Source: JBHHYU01 sp046757725 (lineage in GTDB: Bacteria; Desulfobacterota; Binatia; UBA9968). From it: a stretch of DNA of 6,093 nt. Positions within the stretch are counted from its first letter, which is position 1; each line of letters starts with the position of its first letter. The DNA is taken from positions 1-6,093 of the forward strand of contig JBHHYU010000142.1 in assembly GCA_046757725.1 (NCBI GenBank), read 5' to 3'. The notes under the pieces are model-generated. The model made no database searches. It saw only the letters and a program-made list of their open reading frames with translations, and was not told the origin of the DNA. Position numbers and translations under genes: made by a program. Positions 1-5,608 of the stretch are shown piece by piece.

Positions 1-1448
1 TCTCTGAGCTCGGGGGATGACTCTGCTACTGGCGGGAAGTCTTTCATCCATTCAAAGGGACGGCAGGCATCGATAACTGCTCGAGAATTAAAACCCTTTT
101 TTCCAGGTTGAATCCGTGGGTCCAGGGGACCACTCCAGCAGCGCCGGAGGATCTCTATTGATTCGACGGGATCGGAACGGGTGGAAAGAGCCCACAGGAC
201 ATCAAAGGTACTGGTGGGATCAATGTCCTCATCTACCACAATCACGTACCGGCCCAGATAGGCGCCGGCATGGACTTGAGAAGCAACCAAGGCGGCCTGG
301 CGAGCATGACCCGGGTAGCGTTGTTTAATGGAAATAATATTCAACAATCTACCTCCACCCGCCTCGTGGCACCAGACACCTTTTACATCCGGCACTCCGG
401 CCTTCTCAACCTGATCCCAGATCAGACCTGCTTTAACAAAGCATTTTGCCAGAGAATAGTCTGACGGCGGTCTCCCGGGCCTGGCACAACAGAGGATCGG
501 GTTGTTTCGGTGGTAGATATGTTCCACGTGAATGACCGGCTCAGGCCGAGTTGAACTTGCATAGTAACCAGTCCATTCTCCAAAAGGACCTTCTTTTTTC
601 ACATCCCCAGGCTGCATGAAACCCTCGATGACGATTTCAGCTTGAGCTGGAAAGGGAAGTCCGGTCGCCTTACCCTCAATAACCTCTATGGGTGTCCCTT
701 TGAGTCCCCCTGCGTAATCAAACTCGGAAACGCCGTAGTCCACTTCGTTACCAGAGACCATAAAGAGGACAGGGTCCTGACCCACGCTAATAATCACCGG
801 GCAGGGTTTTCCCTGATCAAAATACTTGCGACGCTGAATAGCACCGTGCTTTCCTGGAGAGATATAAAGCGCCATTGTATCCTTATCATGGACCATACCT
901 CTATAGGTGCCGAAGTTAACCCATCCCTCGTCAGGATCTCTCGTAATGACCAGACAGCCTGTGCCGATATAACGGCCACCGTCGAGCTCATGAATAAAGG
1001 GCACAGGGAATTTAAGCAGGTTGATATCCTTTCCGGATAGGTCGTTTTCTAAGATCGGGCCCGTCTTGACGACCTTGTGCGGGATGGGCTTGTGGGCTGC
1101 AATCTTTTGACGAAAGGCGCGAACCAAATCCATTCCCGACAGATTCAGGGGTAATCCCAGGTTAAGCGCCATCCTCTTGAATGAGGCATTTTGGGCGAAA
1201 AGGACACGATAACCCTCGGGATAGTCCTTAATGTTATCGAAAAGAACCGCCGGCACGGGACCCTTACGCTCACGGGCAACCAGTTCTGCCAGAGTCCCCA
1301 TCTCCAAATTCCAATCAACGCCGTCGATCTTTTTAAGCTCTCCTAAGCTCTCCGTAATCTCTAGCCAATCCCGGAGATCTGTGTAGGTTGGAGTCCTTCC
1401 GGCTTTAAGCTCTTCTCCGACAAATTTCCTTGCTTCTAATGCAGTCAC
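1..1448 (-). CDS. UbiD-family decarboxylase (prenyl-FMN dependent), 3' end cut by window edge
   Basis: This gene reads leftward from a GTG at 1448 and stays open to the window edge, giving 482 codons with no stop. UbiD proteins are usually about 450-500 residues, so it is nearly complete. The N-terminus has the family opening (DLRDWLEITESLGELKKIDG, residues 24-43). The metal and prenyl-FMN site is intact: N178, R183 (NFGTYR) and H201 match the spacing of Fdc1 N168/R173/H191, and E242 fits Fdc1 E233. E286 and E291 in EGPFGEWTGYY match the catalytic E277/E282 pair. The family reversibly decarboxylates aromatic or alpha,beta-unsaturated acids in the cytoplasm with prenylated FMN made by a UbiX partner, which is not in the window. 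It is the third gene of the leftward unit, 108 nt after the ATPase gene. Its place beside a transporter and an FCD regulator argues for catabolism rather than ubiquinone synthesis. The family call is firm; the substrate is unknown. Confidence 0.95.
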   Translation of the reverse strand, partial: MTALEARKFVGEELKAGRTPTYTDLRDWLEITESLGELKKIDGVDWNLEMGTLAELVARERKGPVPAVLFDNIKDYPEGYRVLFAQNASFKRMALNLGLPLNLSGMDLVRAFRQKIAAHKPIPHKVVKTGPILENDLSGKDINLLKFPVPFIHELDGGRYIGTGCLVITRDPDEGWVNFGTYRGMVHDKDTMALYISPGKHGAIQRRKYFDQGKPCPVIISVGQDPVLFMVSGNEVDYGVSEFDYAGGLKGTPIEVIEGKATGLPFPAQAEIVIEGFMQPGDVKKEGPFGEWTGYYASSTRPEPVIHVEHIYHRNNPILCCARPGRPPSDYSLAKCFVKAGLIWDQVEKAGVPDVKGVWCHEAGGGRLLNIISIKQRYPGHARQAALVASQVHAGAYLGRYVIVVDEDIDPTSTFDVLWALSTRSDPVESIEILRRCWSGPLDPRIQPGKKGFNSRAVIDACRPFEWMKDFPPVAESSPELR

Positions 1449-1455
1449 GAAAAAT

Positions 1456-1460
1456 CTCCT
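1456..1460 (-). promoter_or_regulatory. Ribosome binding site supporting the GTG start of the UbiD gene
   Basis: On the minus strand AGGAG (within AGAGGAGA) lies 7 nt upstream of the GTG at 1448. No ATG occurs in this frame between the upstream in-frame TGA and residue 50. Residue 50 would lie inside the conserved N-terminal domain. The strong SD therefore decides the GTG start. Confidence 0.85.
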
Positions 1461-1556
1461 CTCTCGAACAGGTTAATCCATCACACGCTACCGATGACTC
1501 ACCCATTCGGCAACCGTTCAAAATGCACCTTACAAAGTTAATAACCGAAACTAACC

Positions 1557-2705
1557 TTAATCCCCCAAACTGGTCTCGTCCATCCCCTCTGTATCGTCCG
1601 CAGGAAGGCCGTTACAGCTCTGCACGTCCAGTTCTAGAAAGACCATTTCGCCAGGACTCATGGGAAGAAAAGGGTGGGTGTGGACCCTTAACATCATATC
1701 TCCCACAGCCACCTGACAGAAGTAAGCGTCTCCCATAAAGATCGCGCCCTTAACCACCCCCTCTATAACATTATCGAGTCTATCCGGCTTCTTCTTGTGA
1801 ACCTTGATGTGCTCTGGTCGAATAGATATCACCGCGGCTTGGTTCTTCTCCAAGCCGGGAGCCGGAATGAAGAAAAACATCCCCTTTTTGGTCTCGATCC
1901 GACCCGGCTGAGAATTCTTTCCCGATTCAGCCACCCGCCCTTCGATGAGATTCGTGAGACCAAGAAAAGTCGCCGTAAACCTTCTCTTGGGCCGGGAATA
2001 TAGCTCATGGGGTGAACCGACCTCGATCAGTTTTCCCGCATGCATCACAGCGATCTGGTCGGAGATGGCAAGCGCCTCGGCTTGATCGTGGGTGACGAAA
2101 ATCGTCGTGATGCCAATCCTCCTCTGAAGCTCCTTAATCTCCAATCGCATTTGGACTCTCAGCTTGGCATCCAGGTTACTCAAAGGTTCGTCAAGGAGCA
2201 ATACCTTCGGTTCGCTTACCAGGGCCCGGGCAAACGCAACTCGCTGCTGCTGTCCGCCGGAGAGCTTTGGCGCAGGGCGATCTTCCAAGCCATGCAGACC
2301 GACGATCTTCAATACCTCCTCCACCTTTCGCTTGATCTCGCTCTTCGGGCGGTGATGAATCGTCATCGGATAGCCCACATTTTGAAAAACGGTCATGTGA
2401 GGCCATATAGCATAAGATTGAAAAACCATCCCGATGGGCCTTTGGTTCGTAGCTACATAAACCCTTTCGCGAGACGAAAAAACGGGTTTGTCGCCGATAG
2501 ATATCCTTCCCCCTTCAGGCCTCTCGAGTCCGGCAACGCATCTCAGGGTCGTCGTCTTTCCACACCCACTGGGTCCCAGGAAAGTATAAAGAGCTCCTTC
2601 CGGAACGTCTAGCGAAACACCTTTCAGAACATGGACCCTATCCTTATTTTCGCCAAAGTATTTTTCCAAGGAGTCGATCTGGACCATTATTTTTGCTGCT
2701 GCCAT
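1557..2705 (-). CDS. ABC transporter ATP-binding protein (Fbp/Pot type, with C-terminal TOBE domain)
   Basis: This 382-residue protein is the ATP-hydrolysing subunit of an importer, acting on the cytoplasmic face of the permease encoded just upstream. All nucleotide-binding motifs are intact: Walker A GPSGCGKTT (44-52), Q-loop Q96 in MVFQSYAIWPHMTV, signature LSGGQQQR (148-155), Walker B VLLLDEPLSNLDA (168-180, with D172 and E173) and the switch histidine H206 in TIFVTHDQ. Residues from about 250 on form a TOBE-type regulatory or substrate-associated domain, including SIRPEHIKV (294-302). The length and layout match the family serving iron(III), polyamine, thiamine, 2-aminoethylphosphonate and related importers. 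The start at 2705 is preferred over M7 because a purine-rich SD precedes it. The gene follows the permease by 105 nt and precedes the UbiD gene. Similarity to iron transporters alone does not show that iron is the substrate. Confidence 0.95.
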   Translation of the reverse strand: MAAAKIMVQIDSLEKYFGENKDRVHVLKGVSLDVPEGALYTFLGPSGCGKTTTLRCVAGLERPEGGRISIGDKPVFSSRERVYVATNQRPIGMVFQSYAIWPHMTVFQNVGYPMTIHHRPKSEIKRKVEEVLKIVGLHGLEDRPAPKLSGGQQQRVAFARALVSEPKVLLLDEPLSNLDAKLRVQMRLEIKELQRRIGITTIFVTHDQAEALAISDQIAVMHAGKLIEVGSPHELYSRPKRRFTATFLGLTNLIEGRVAESGKNSQPGRIETKKGMFFFIPAPGLEKNQAAVISIRPEHIKVHKKKPDRLDNVIEGVVKGAIFMGDAYFCQVAVGDMMLRVHTHPFLPMSPGEMVFLELDVQSCNGLPADDTEGMDETSLGD

Positions 2706-2709
2706 TAAT

Positions 2710-2715
2710 CCCCCT
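2710..2715 (-). promoter_or_regulatory. Ribosome binding site of the ATPase gene
   Basis: On the minus strand AGGGGG lies directly before ATTA and the ATG at 2705. The alternative start at M7 has only GGCAGCAGC upstream, so the first ATG is favoured. Confidence 0.65.
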
Positions 2716-2730
2716 TAAAATTAAAGCTCG

Positions 2731-2750
2731 CCGGTTCATACGAGAACCGG
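2731..2750 (-). other. Intercistronic hairpin between permease and ATPase genes
   Basis: CCGGTTC and GAACCGG form a perfect 7-bp GC-rich stem with a 6-nt loop, inside the 105-nt gap between the permease stop and the ATPase start. In the leftward transcript the stem is followed by CGAGCUUUAAUUUUAAG, an interrupted U-rich stretch starting several nucleotides away. It therefore does not look like a full intrinsic terminator. It could be an mRNA-stability or partial-termination element that sets the ratio of permease to the downstream genes. The structure is seen in the sequence; the role is inferred. Confidence 0.55.
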
Positions 2751-2810
2751 ACAGTATATCCTAACCCCTTATCTCCCCTATTTTTTATATTATAGACCTT
2801 ATTCAGATGA

Positions 2811-4505
2811 CTACTCCCTGATTCCCACCTTAGCCCCAATTAATCTGGCGACAGAGGCCATAACAACCAACACAAGAACCATCATGATCCCCAGGGCACA
2901 TACGTAGGTATATTGCCCTCCCTCCCAGAGGTCAAAGGCCATAATGGAGAGTACGGTGCTATTATAGGAATAAAGCAAAATAGAGGTAGAAAGCTCTCGT
3001 AAAGCAATGATACTGATGTATATCCATCCCGCTGTAAATCCGGGCATGAGGAGGGGGAGAATGACCCTTCTGAAGGTCTGGAACCAGGTCCCGCCACTCG
3101 CAAAAGAGGCCTCCTCCAGCTCCTTATTAATCTGGATCATCGAGGCCGATGCCGCACGGATTCCGTAAGGCATAAATTTAGTGATATAAGCAAGCAACAA
3201 AACCCAGATCGTACCATAAATGGGAATGGGTAGGGTCAGGTAAACCCAAATCAGGCTCACCCCAAGAACAATTCCAGGCATCGCAATGGGGATAAACGTC
3301 ATATTATCTAAAAATGCTCTTCCACGAAGCTTGGTTTTTACGGTGATCCAGGCAATCACCGAGGTGAGAAGCATGATCAAAGTGGCTGAGCCGGCGGAAA
3401 GATAAAAGCTGTTTTTAAAGGCGGTCATGGCTAGTGGGTAGTTCAGGATATACTTGTAATTGGCCCACGTCATCTTAGCCATAAGCGCCTTCGAAGGAAT
3501 ACCGTAATAAGGGATAAAAGAGGACCAGAGCAGGACAAAGACGGGGAGGATCACGGCGAGGAAAAAAATTAAGAAGGCACTGGCGCAGGTAACGTATTTC
3601 CAGACTCCAAGATCAAGAACCCTTGGACGATAACCTTTCCCCGTCACGGTGGCGTAGCGCTCTTCCCGCCGAGTCATCCTCCCATAAGTCAAAACCCCGA
3701 CTGTGCTCACCGCCAGGAGAGTGACAGCATAGGAACCGGCGAGACCGAAATCAGAAGGAAACTGGTGAATGGCAAGGAAGATCTTGGTGGTAAAAACGGA
3801 TATCCGTGCCGGGACACCGATCAAGGCAGGCACCTCAAAGGCCTCGATTCCCCGAACAAAGACAATGAGACCGACGCTGAACATGGCCGGGCGCATCAGC
3901 GGGAGGGTGATCCGCCGGAAAGTCGTGAAGGTGCCTGATCCTGCTGTCAGAGATGCCTCCTCCAGCGAGGTATCCATGTTCCGGAATGCCGCAGACATGA
4001 GGAGAAATACCAGGGGATAGAGGTGGATCGACTCGGCCCAAATCATTCCCCACATGCTGTAAATATTAAAAGGGGCCGACTCCACCCCAAAAATGTCCTT
4101 TATCGCTAAATTGATAAGGCCAATCCTAGGGCTGAGGAGAAGAATCCACGAGATTGAGCTGAGGATTCCCGGGATGATGAAAGGGATCAACGACATCACC
4201 ACAAACAGTTTCTTGAGGGGGGTATTGGTCCGCTCGCTGACCCAGGCCAGGTAGGTCCCGATCAGGAAAGTAAGGAAACATGTTCCAATTCCGAAGTAGA
4301 GAGAATTCAGAAAGAGGAAGTAAAATTCTTTATCGACATAAGCCGTGATGTAATTTTGAAAGGTGTAGGTTGCCCCGGGTTCTCCTATGGGGGCACTACG
4401 AATACTTCCGTAAAGAAGCATGAGAAGGGGAATACCGGCCAGGTAAAGGACGAACGCAGTGCAGCCGATGAGGATCATGTTCTCGGCGTTTAGAACTCGC
4501 TTCAT
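2811..4505 (-). CDS. ABC transporter permease, fused double-length (FbpB-like, two BPD_transp_1 domains)
   Basis: This 564-residue inner-membrane protein has about 12 hydrophobic segments arranged as two homologous halves. The first half begins with a membrane span at about residues 10-34. The second begins at about 303-330, after a charged cytoplasmic linker (about 277-300). Each half carries an EAA coupling loop that docks on the ATPase: EEASLTAGSGTFTTFRRITL (182-201) followed by PLMRP, and EEASFASGGTWFQTFRRVIL (464-483) followed by PLLMP. One polypeptide thus supplies both halves of the channel, as in FbpB/ThiP-type importers, where separate permeases are the alternative. The start at 4505 has AGAGG 9 nt upstream. 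It is the first gene of the leftward unit, behind a predicted strong promoter and a leader of about 200 nt. No periplasmic binding protein gene is in the window. It could lie beyond the left edge or elsewhere. The substrate is not predictable from the permease alone. Confidence 0.94.
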   Translation of the reverse strand: MKRVLNAENMILIGCTAFVLYLAGIPLLMLLYGSIRSAPIGEPGATYTFQNYITAYVDKEFYFLFLNSLYFGIGTCFLTFLIGTYLAWVSERTNTPLKKLFVVMSLIPFIIPGILSSISWILLLSPRIGLINLAIKDIFGVESAPFNIYSMWGMIWAESIHLYPLVFLLMSAAFRNMDTSLEEASLTAGSGTFTTFRRITLPLMRPAMFSVGLIVFVRGIEAFEVPALIGVPARISVFTTKIFLAIHQFPSDFGLAGSYAVTLLAVSTVGVLTYGRMTRREERYATVTGKGYRPRVLDLGVWKYVTCASAFLIFFLAVILPVFVLLWSSFIPYYGIPSKALMAKMTWANYKYILNYPLAMTAFKNSFYLSAGSATLIMLLTSVIAWITVKTKLRGRAFLDNMTFIPIAMPGIVLGVSLIWVYLTLPIPIYGTIWVLLLAYITKFMPYGIRAASASMIQINKELEEASFASGGTWFQTFRRVILPLLMPGFTAGWIYISIIALRELSTSILLYSYNSTVLSIMAFDLWEGGQYTYVCALGIMMVLVLVVMASVARLIGAKVGIRE

Positions 4506-4514
4506 GAGTTTTCG

Positions 4515-4519
4515 CCTCT
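4515..4519 (-). promoter_or_regulatory. Ribosome binding site of the permease gene
   Basis: AGAGG on the minus strand lies 9 nt upstream of the ATG at 4505, within AAAGAGGCGAAAACTC. It supports the chosen start. Confidence 0.65.
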
Positions 4520-4554
4520 TTGTTCTTGGTTAGGCTTATTGCACCAATGTTACA

Positions 4555-4576
4555 GACCGACGATAAACAGTCGATC
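4555..4576 (-). repeat. Imperfect dyad in the leader of the leftward unit
   Basis: GACCGAC (4555-4561) and GTCGATC (4570-4576) form a 7-bp inverted repeat with one mismatch and an 8-nt centre. In leftward RNA the mismatch becomes a G-U wobble, so a hairpin about 50 nt before the permease start is possible. The symmetry would also suit a dimeric DNA-binding protein. The role is unknown. Confidence 0.4.
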
Positions 4577-4608
4577 AGAAACCCTGCCCCTCCGACAGAT
4601 TCATTTAT

Positions 4609-4692
4609 TCAACTTCGGAGATTCAAAGTTCCCTTCCAAGAGACACCCGGCAGCGGCTTGGGGTCCACCAGCTTCACACAACGAGCTAGCAT
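4609..4692 (-). CDS. Possible 27-codon leader ORF (doubtful)
   Basis: An ATG at 4692 opens 27 codons ending in TGA, all inside the predicted leader of the transporter unit and starting about 20 nt after the expected transcription start. The peptide is MLARCVKLVDPKPLPGVSWK plus GTLNLRS. It has no signal peptide or membrane segment and resembles no family I recognise. The upstream sequence (ACCGGTGTGTCG) gives only a weak SD, so translation is uncertain. If it is made, it could be a leader peptide that tunes expression. A chance ORF is at least as likely. Confidence 0.2.
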   Translation of the reverse strand: MLARCVKLVDPKPLPGVSWKGTLNLRS

Positions 4693-4717
4693 CGACACAC
4701 CGGTTATTTTATCTAAC

Positions 4718-4747
4718 ATTAGAGTAGAATTCATCCCTATTTGTCAA
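4718..4747 (-). promoter_or_regulatory. Sigma70-type promoter for the permease-ATPase-UbiD unit
   Basis: On the minus strand a perfect TTGACA -35 (4747-4742) is followed after 18 bp by TCTAAT (4723-4718), a 5/6 match to the -10 consensus. Initiation is expected near 4711, leaving about 205 nt of leader before the permease ATG. The -35 lies inside the left arm of the 9-bp inverted repeat, so a protein bound there would compete with RNA polymerase. Confidence 0.65.
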
Positions 4748-4770
4748 GATCAACGGACCTTTCTTGACAA
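4741..4770. promoter_or_regulatory. Perfect inverted repeat spanning both divergent -35 elements (candidate operator)
   Basis: TTGTCAAGA (4741-4749) and TCTTGACAA (4762-4770) are exact reverse complements with 12 bp between them, so the arm centres are 21 bp apart, two helical turns. Each arm holds an outward-facing TTGACA. A further GTCAAG sits at 4796-4801. The symmetry extends three bases beyond the hexamers, more than two -35 boxes need. The adjacent FCD-type GntR protein is the natural candidate binder, and FCD regulators often control themselves and the divergent unit. The repeat is seen directly; its use as an operator is inferred. Confidence 0.55.
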
Positions 4771-4792
4771 GATGTACGCGATTAGATAGGTT
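4764..4792 (+). promoter_or_regulatory. Candidate rightward promoter with consensus -35 (for regulator unit)
   Basis: TTGACA (4764-4769) is a perfect -35, but the hexamer 17 bp downstream is TAGGTT (4787-4792), only a 3/6 match to the -10 consensus. The promoter would be weak or dependent on an activator, which would suit a regulator gene. It competes with the candidate at 4783-4812. Confidence 0.35.
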
Positions 4793-4812
4793 CTCGTCAA
4801 GGATTGTATAAC
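4783..4812 (+). promoter_or_regulatory. Alternative rightward promoter for the regulator unit
   Basis: TATAAC (4807-4812) matches the -10 consensus 5/6. It has TAGATA (4783-4788, a 4/6 match to the -35 consensus) 18 bp upstream. Initiation near 4819 would give a 5' leader of only about 22 nt before the GntR ATG. The -10 is better than that of the overlapping candidate, but the -35 is poorer. Only one of the two need be real. Confidence 0.35.
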
Positions 4813-4840
4813 ATTTTTCATAACAAAAAAGCCGCCGTCC

Positions 4841-5563
4841 ATGACCGTCGCTCAAAGAAAGCCCAGGACCAAGATCAAGCAGGTTGAAAATCTCTCTGCC
4901 CGAGTCTATCACGAAATCAAGAGTCTCATCCTGCGCAATGAGATCATGCCGGGTGAAAAACTACATCATCAAGAACTTAGTGATCGCCTCGGTGTCAGCA
5001 GAACTCCCGTGCGAGAAGCGCTAACTCGCCTGGTCCAGGAAGAATATGTAAACCTTCTTCCGAACCGAGGTTTTATATGCAAAGAGATCGGCATGCAAGA
5101 GGCAGAGGAGTTGTATGATTTAAGGGAAGCACTGGAGGCCTTTGCGGTCGAGATAGCCATTGCAAAACTCAATGACAACGCCCTGGAAGAACTGCGGCAA
5201 AAGATCGAGCTTTACGGTCGTGATATTCAAAAGCGGTTTACGCGAGAGCGGCTGATTTACGATCAAAGTATTCACCTGGGAATTGCAGAAATCGGAGGCA
5301 ACGACACCCTCAAAAGGACCCTGAGACAGGTTTTCGAGCGTATCATCCTCAAGAGAAAGACCGACGGCCTCTACCATCACCTTCGTGGAGTCACCGCGCA
5401 TAAGGAACACTTAAAACTCCTTGCCACGATGCGTCAACGCAATGTCAGCGAAGCCGTCTCGATCATTCGTGCCCATATTCAAGCCGGGAAAAGAAATGTT
5501 CTATCGGACCTGAAGCACAAAAACGAGATTCGCAATTTTCATGTGATCGAGTCCGAGGGTTAA
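4841..5563 (+). CDS. GntR-family transcriptional regulator, FadR subfamily with FCD ligand domain
   Basis: This 240-residue protein has a winged helix-turn-helix at about 17-80 (ARVYHEIKSLILRNEIMPGE, then LSDRLGVSRTPVREALTRL) and an all-helical FCD effector domain at about 88-216. The FCD metal and ligand residues look complete: D141 and H145 (D-x3-H), H190 (KEH) and H212 (AHI). FCD domains usually bind carboxylate-bearing metabolites through this metal, and the dimer binds palindromic operators, commonly as a repressor. It is transcribed divergently from the transporter/UbiD unit and lies 45 nt before the amidohydrolase, with which it probably shares a transcript. The likely target is the inverted repeat at 4741-4770. 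The ATG at 4841 lacks a clear SD (AAAGCCGCCGTCC precedes it), and no other usable start fits the domain boundary. The family call is secure; ligand and sign of regulation are inferred. Confidence 0.94.
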   Translation: MTVAQRKPRTKIKQVENLSARVYHEIKSLILRNEIMPGEKLHHQELSDRLGVSRTPVREALTRLVQEEYVNLLPNRGFICKEIGMQEAEELYDLREALEAFAVEIAIAKLNDNALEELRQKIELYGRDIQKRFTRERLIYDQSIHLGIAEIGGNDTLKRTLRQVFERIILKRKTDGLYHHLRGVTAHKEHLKLLATMRQRNVSEAVSIIRAHIQAGKRNVLSDLKHKNEIRNFHVIESEG

Positions 5564-5591
5564 TTGCTCAAGGTTAAGAATTAAGATGACG

Positions 5592-5597
5592 AGGAGG
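5592..5597 (+). promoter_or_regulatory. Ribosome binding site of the amidohydrolase gene
   Basis: AGGAGG is a perfect anti-SD match 11 nt before the ATG at 5609, a slightly long spacing. It lies in the 45-nt gap after the GntR stop, where no terminator is seen, supporting co-transcription. Confidence 0.7.
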
Positions 5598-5608
5598 ATA
5601 AAACATCC

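Larger units (their letters stand above)
4506..4840. other. Divergent intergenic control region (335 bp)
   Basis: This stretch separates the leftward transporter/UbiD unit from the rightward regulator/amidohydrolase unit. From left to right it holds the permease SD, an imperfect dyad at 4555-4576, a possible 27-codon ORF on the minus strand, the leftward promoter, a perfect 9-bp inverted repeat and weaker rightward promoter candidates. No convincing larger gene was seen in either strand. Plus-strand reading frames here lack recognisable family features. Confidence 0.8.

Noticed and set aside
642..1040. Plus-strand reading frame of 132 codons
   Set aside because: It lies antisense to the conserved core of the UbiD gene, which accounts for the region. 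Its peptide shows no recognisable family features.
1449..1556. Gap between ATPase and UbiD genes searched for a promoter, terminator or small gene
   Set aside because: Apart from the UbiD ribosome binding site, only a nine-codon open stretch and no convincing stem or promoter pair were seen.
2040..2612. Plus-strand reading frame of 190 codons
   Set aside because: It is antisense to the ATPase domain, where all ABC motifs are intact on the minus strand. The codons mirror that gene and no independent domain is visible.
2731..2750. Hairpin considered as a rho-independent terminator
   Set aside because: The stem is only 7 bp and no uninterrupted U-tract follows directly. The downstream genes have no clear promoter of their own, so read-through is expected.
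2789..2794. TATAAT on the minus strand between permease and ATPase genes as an internal promoter
   Set aside because: The position 17 bp upstream reads GGAGTA and no -35-like hexamer is present. The area is AT-rich, so the hexamer alone is weak evidence.
1557..4505. Assigning the transporter to iron uptake because of its FbpB/FbpC-like design
   Set aside because: The same fused-permease and TOBE-ATPase architecture serves thiamine, phosphonate and other organic substrates. The neighbours here are catabolic enzymes, with no iron-related gene or Fur-like site evident.
4520..4789. Plus-strand reading frame of 89 codons in the intergenic region
   Set aside because: It runs through the leader, the promoter elements and the inverted repeat. 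It has no recognisable domain and no good ribosome binding site, so it is more likely chance.
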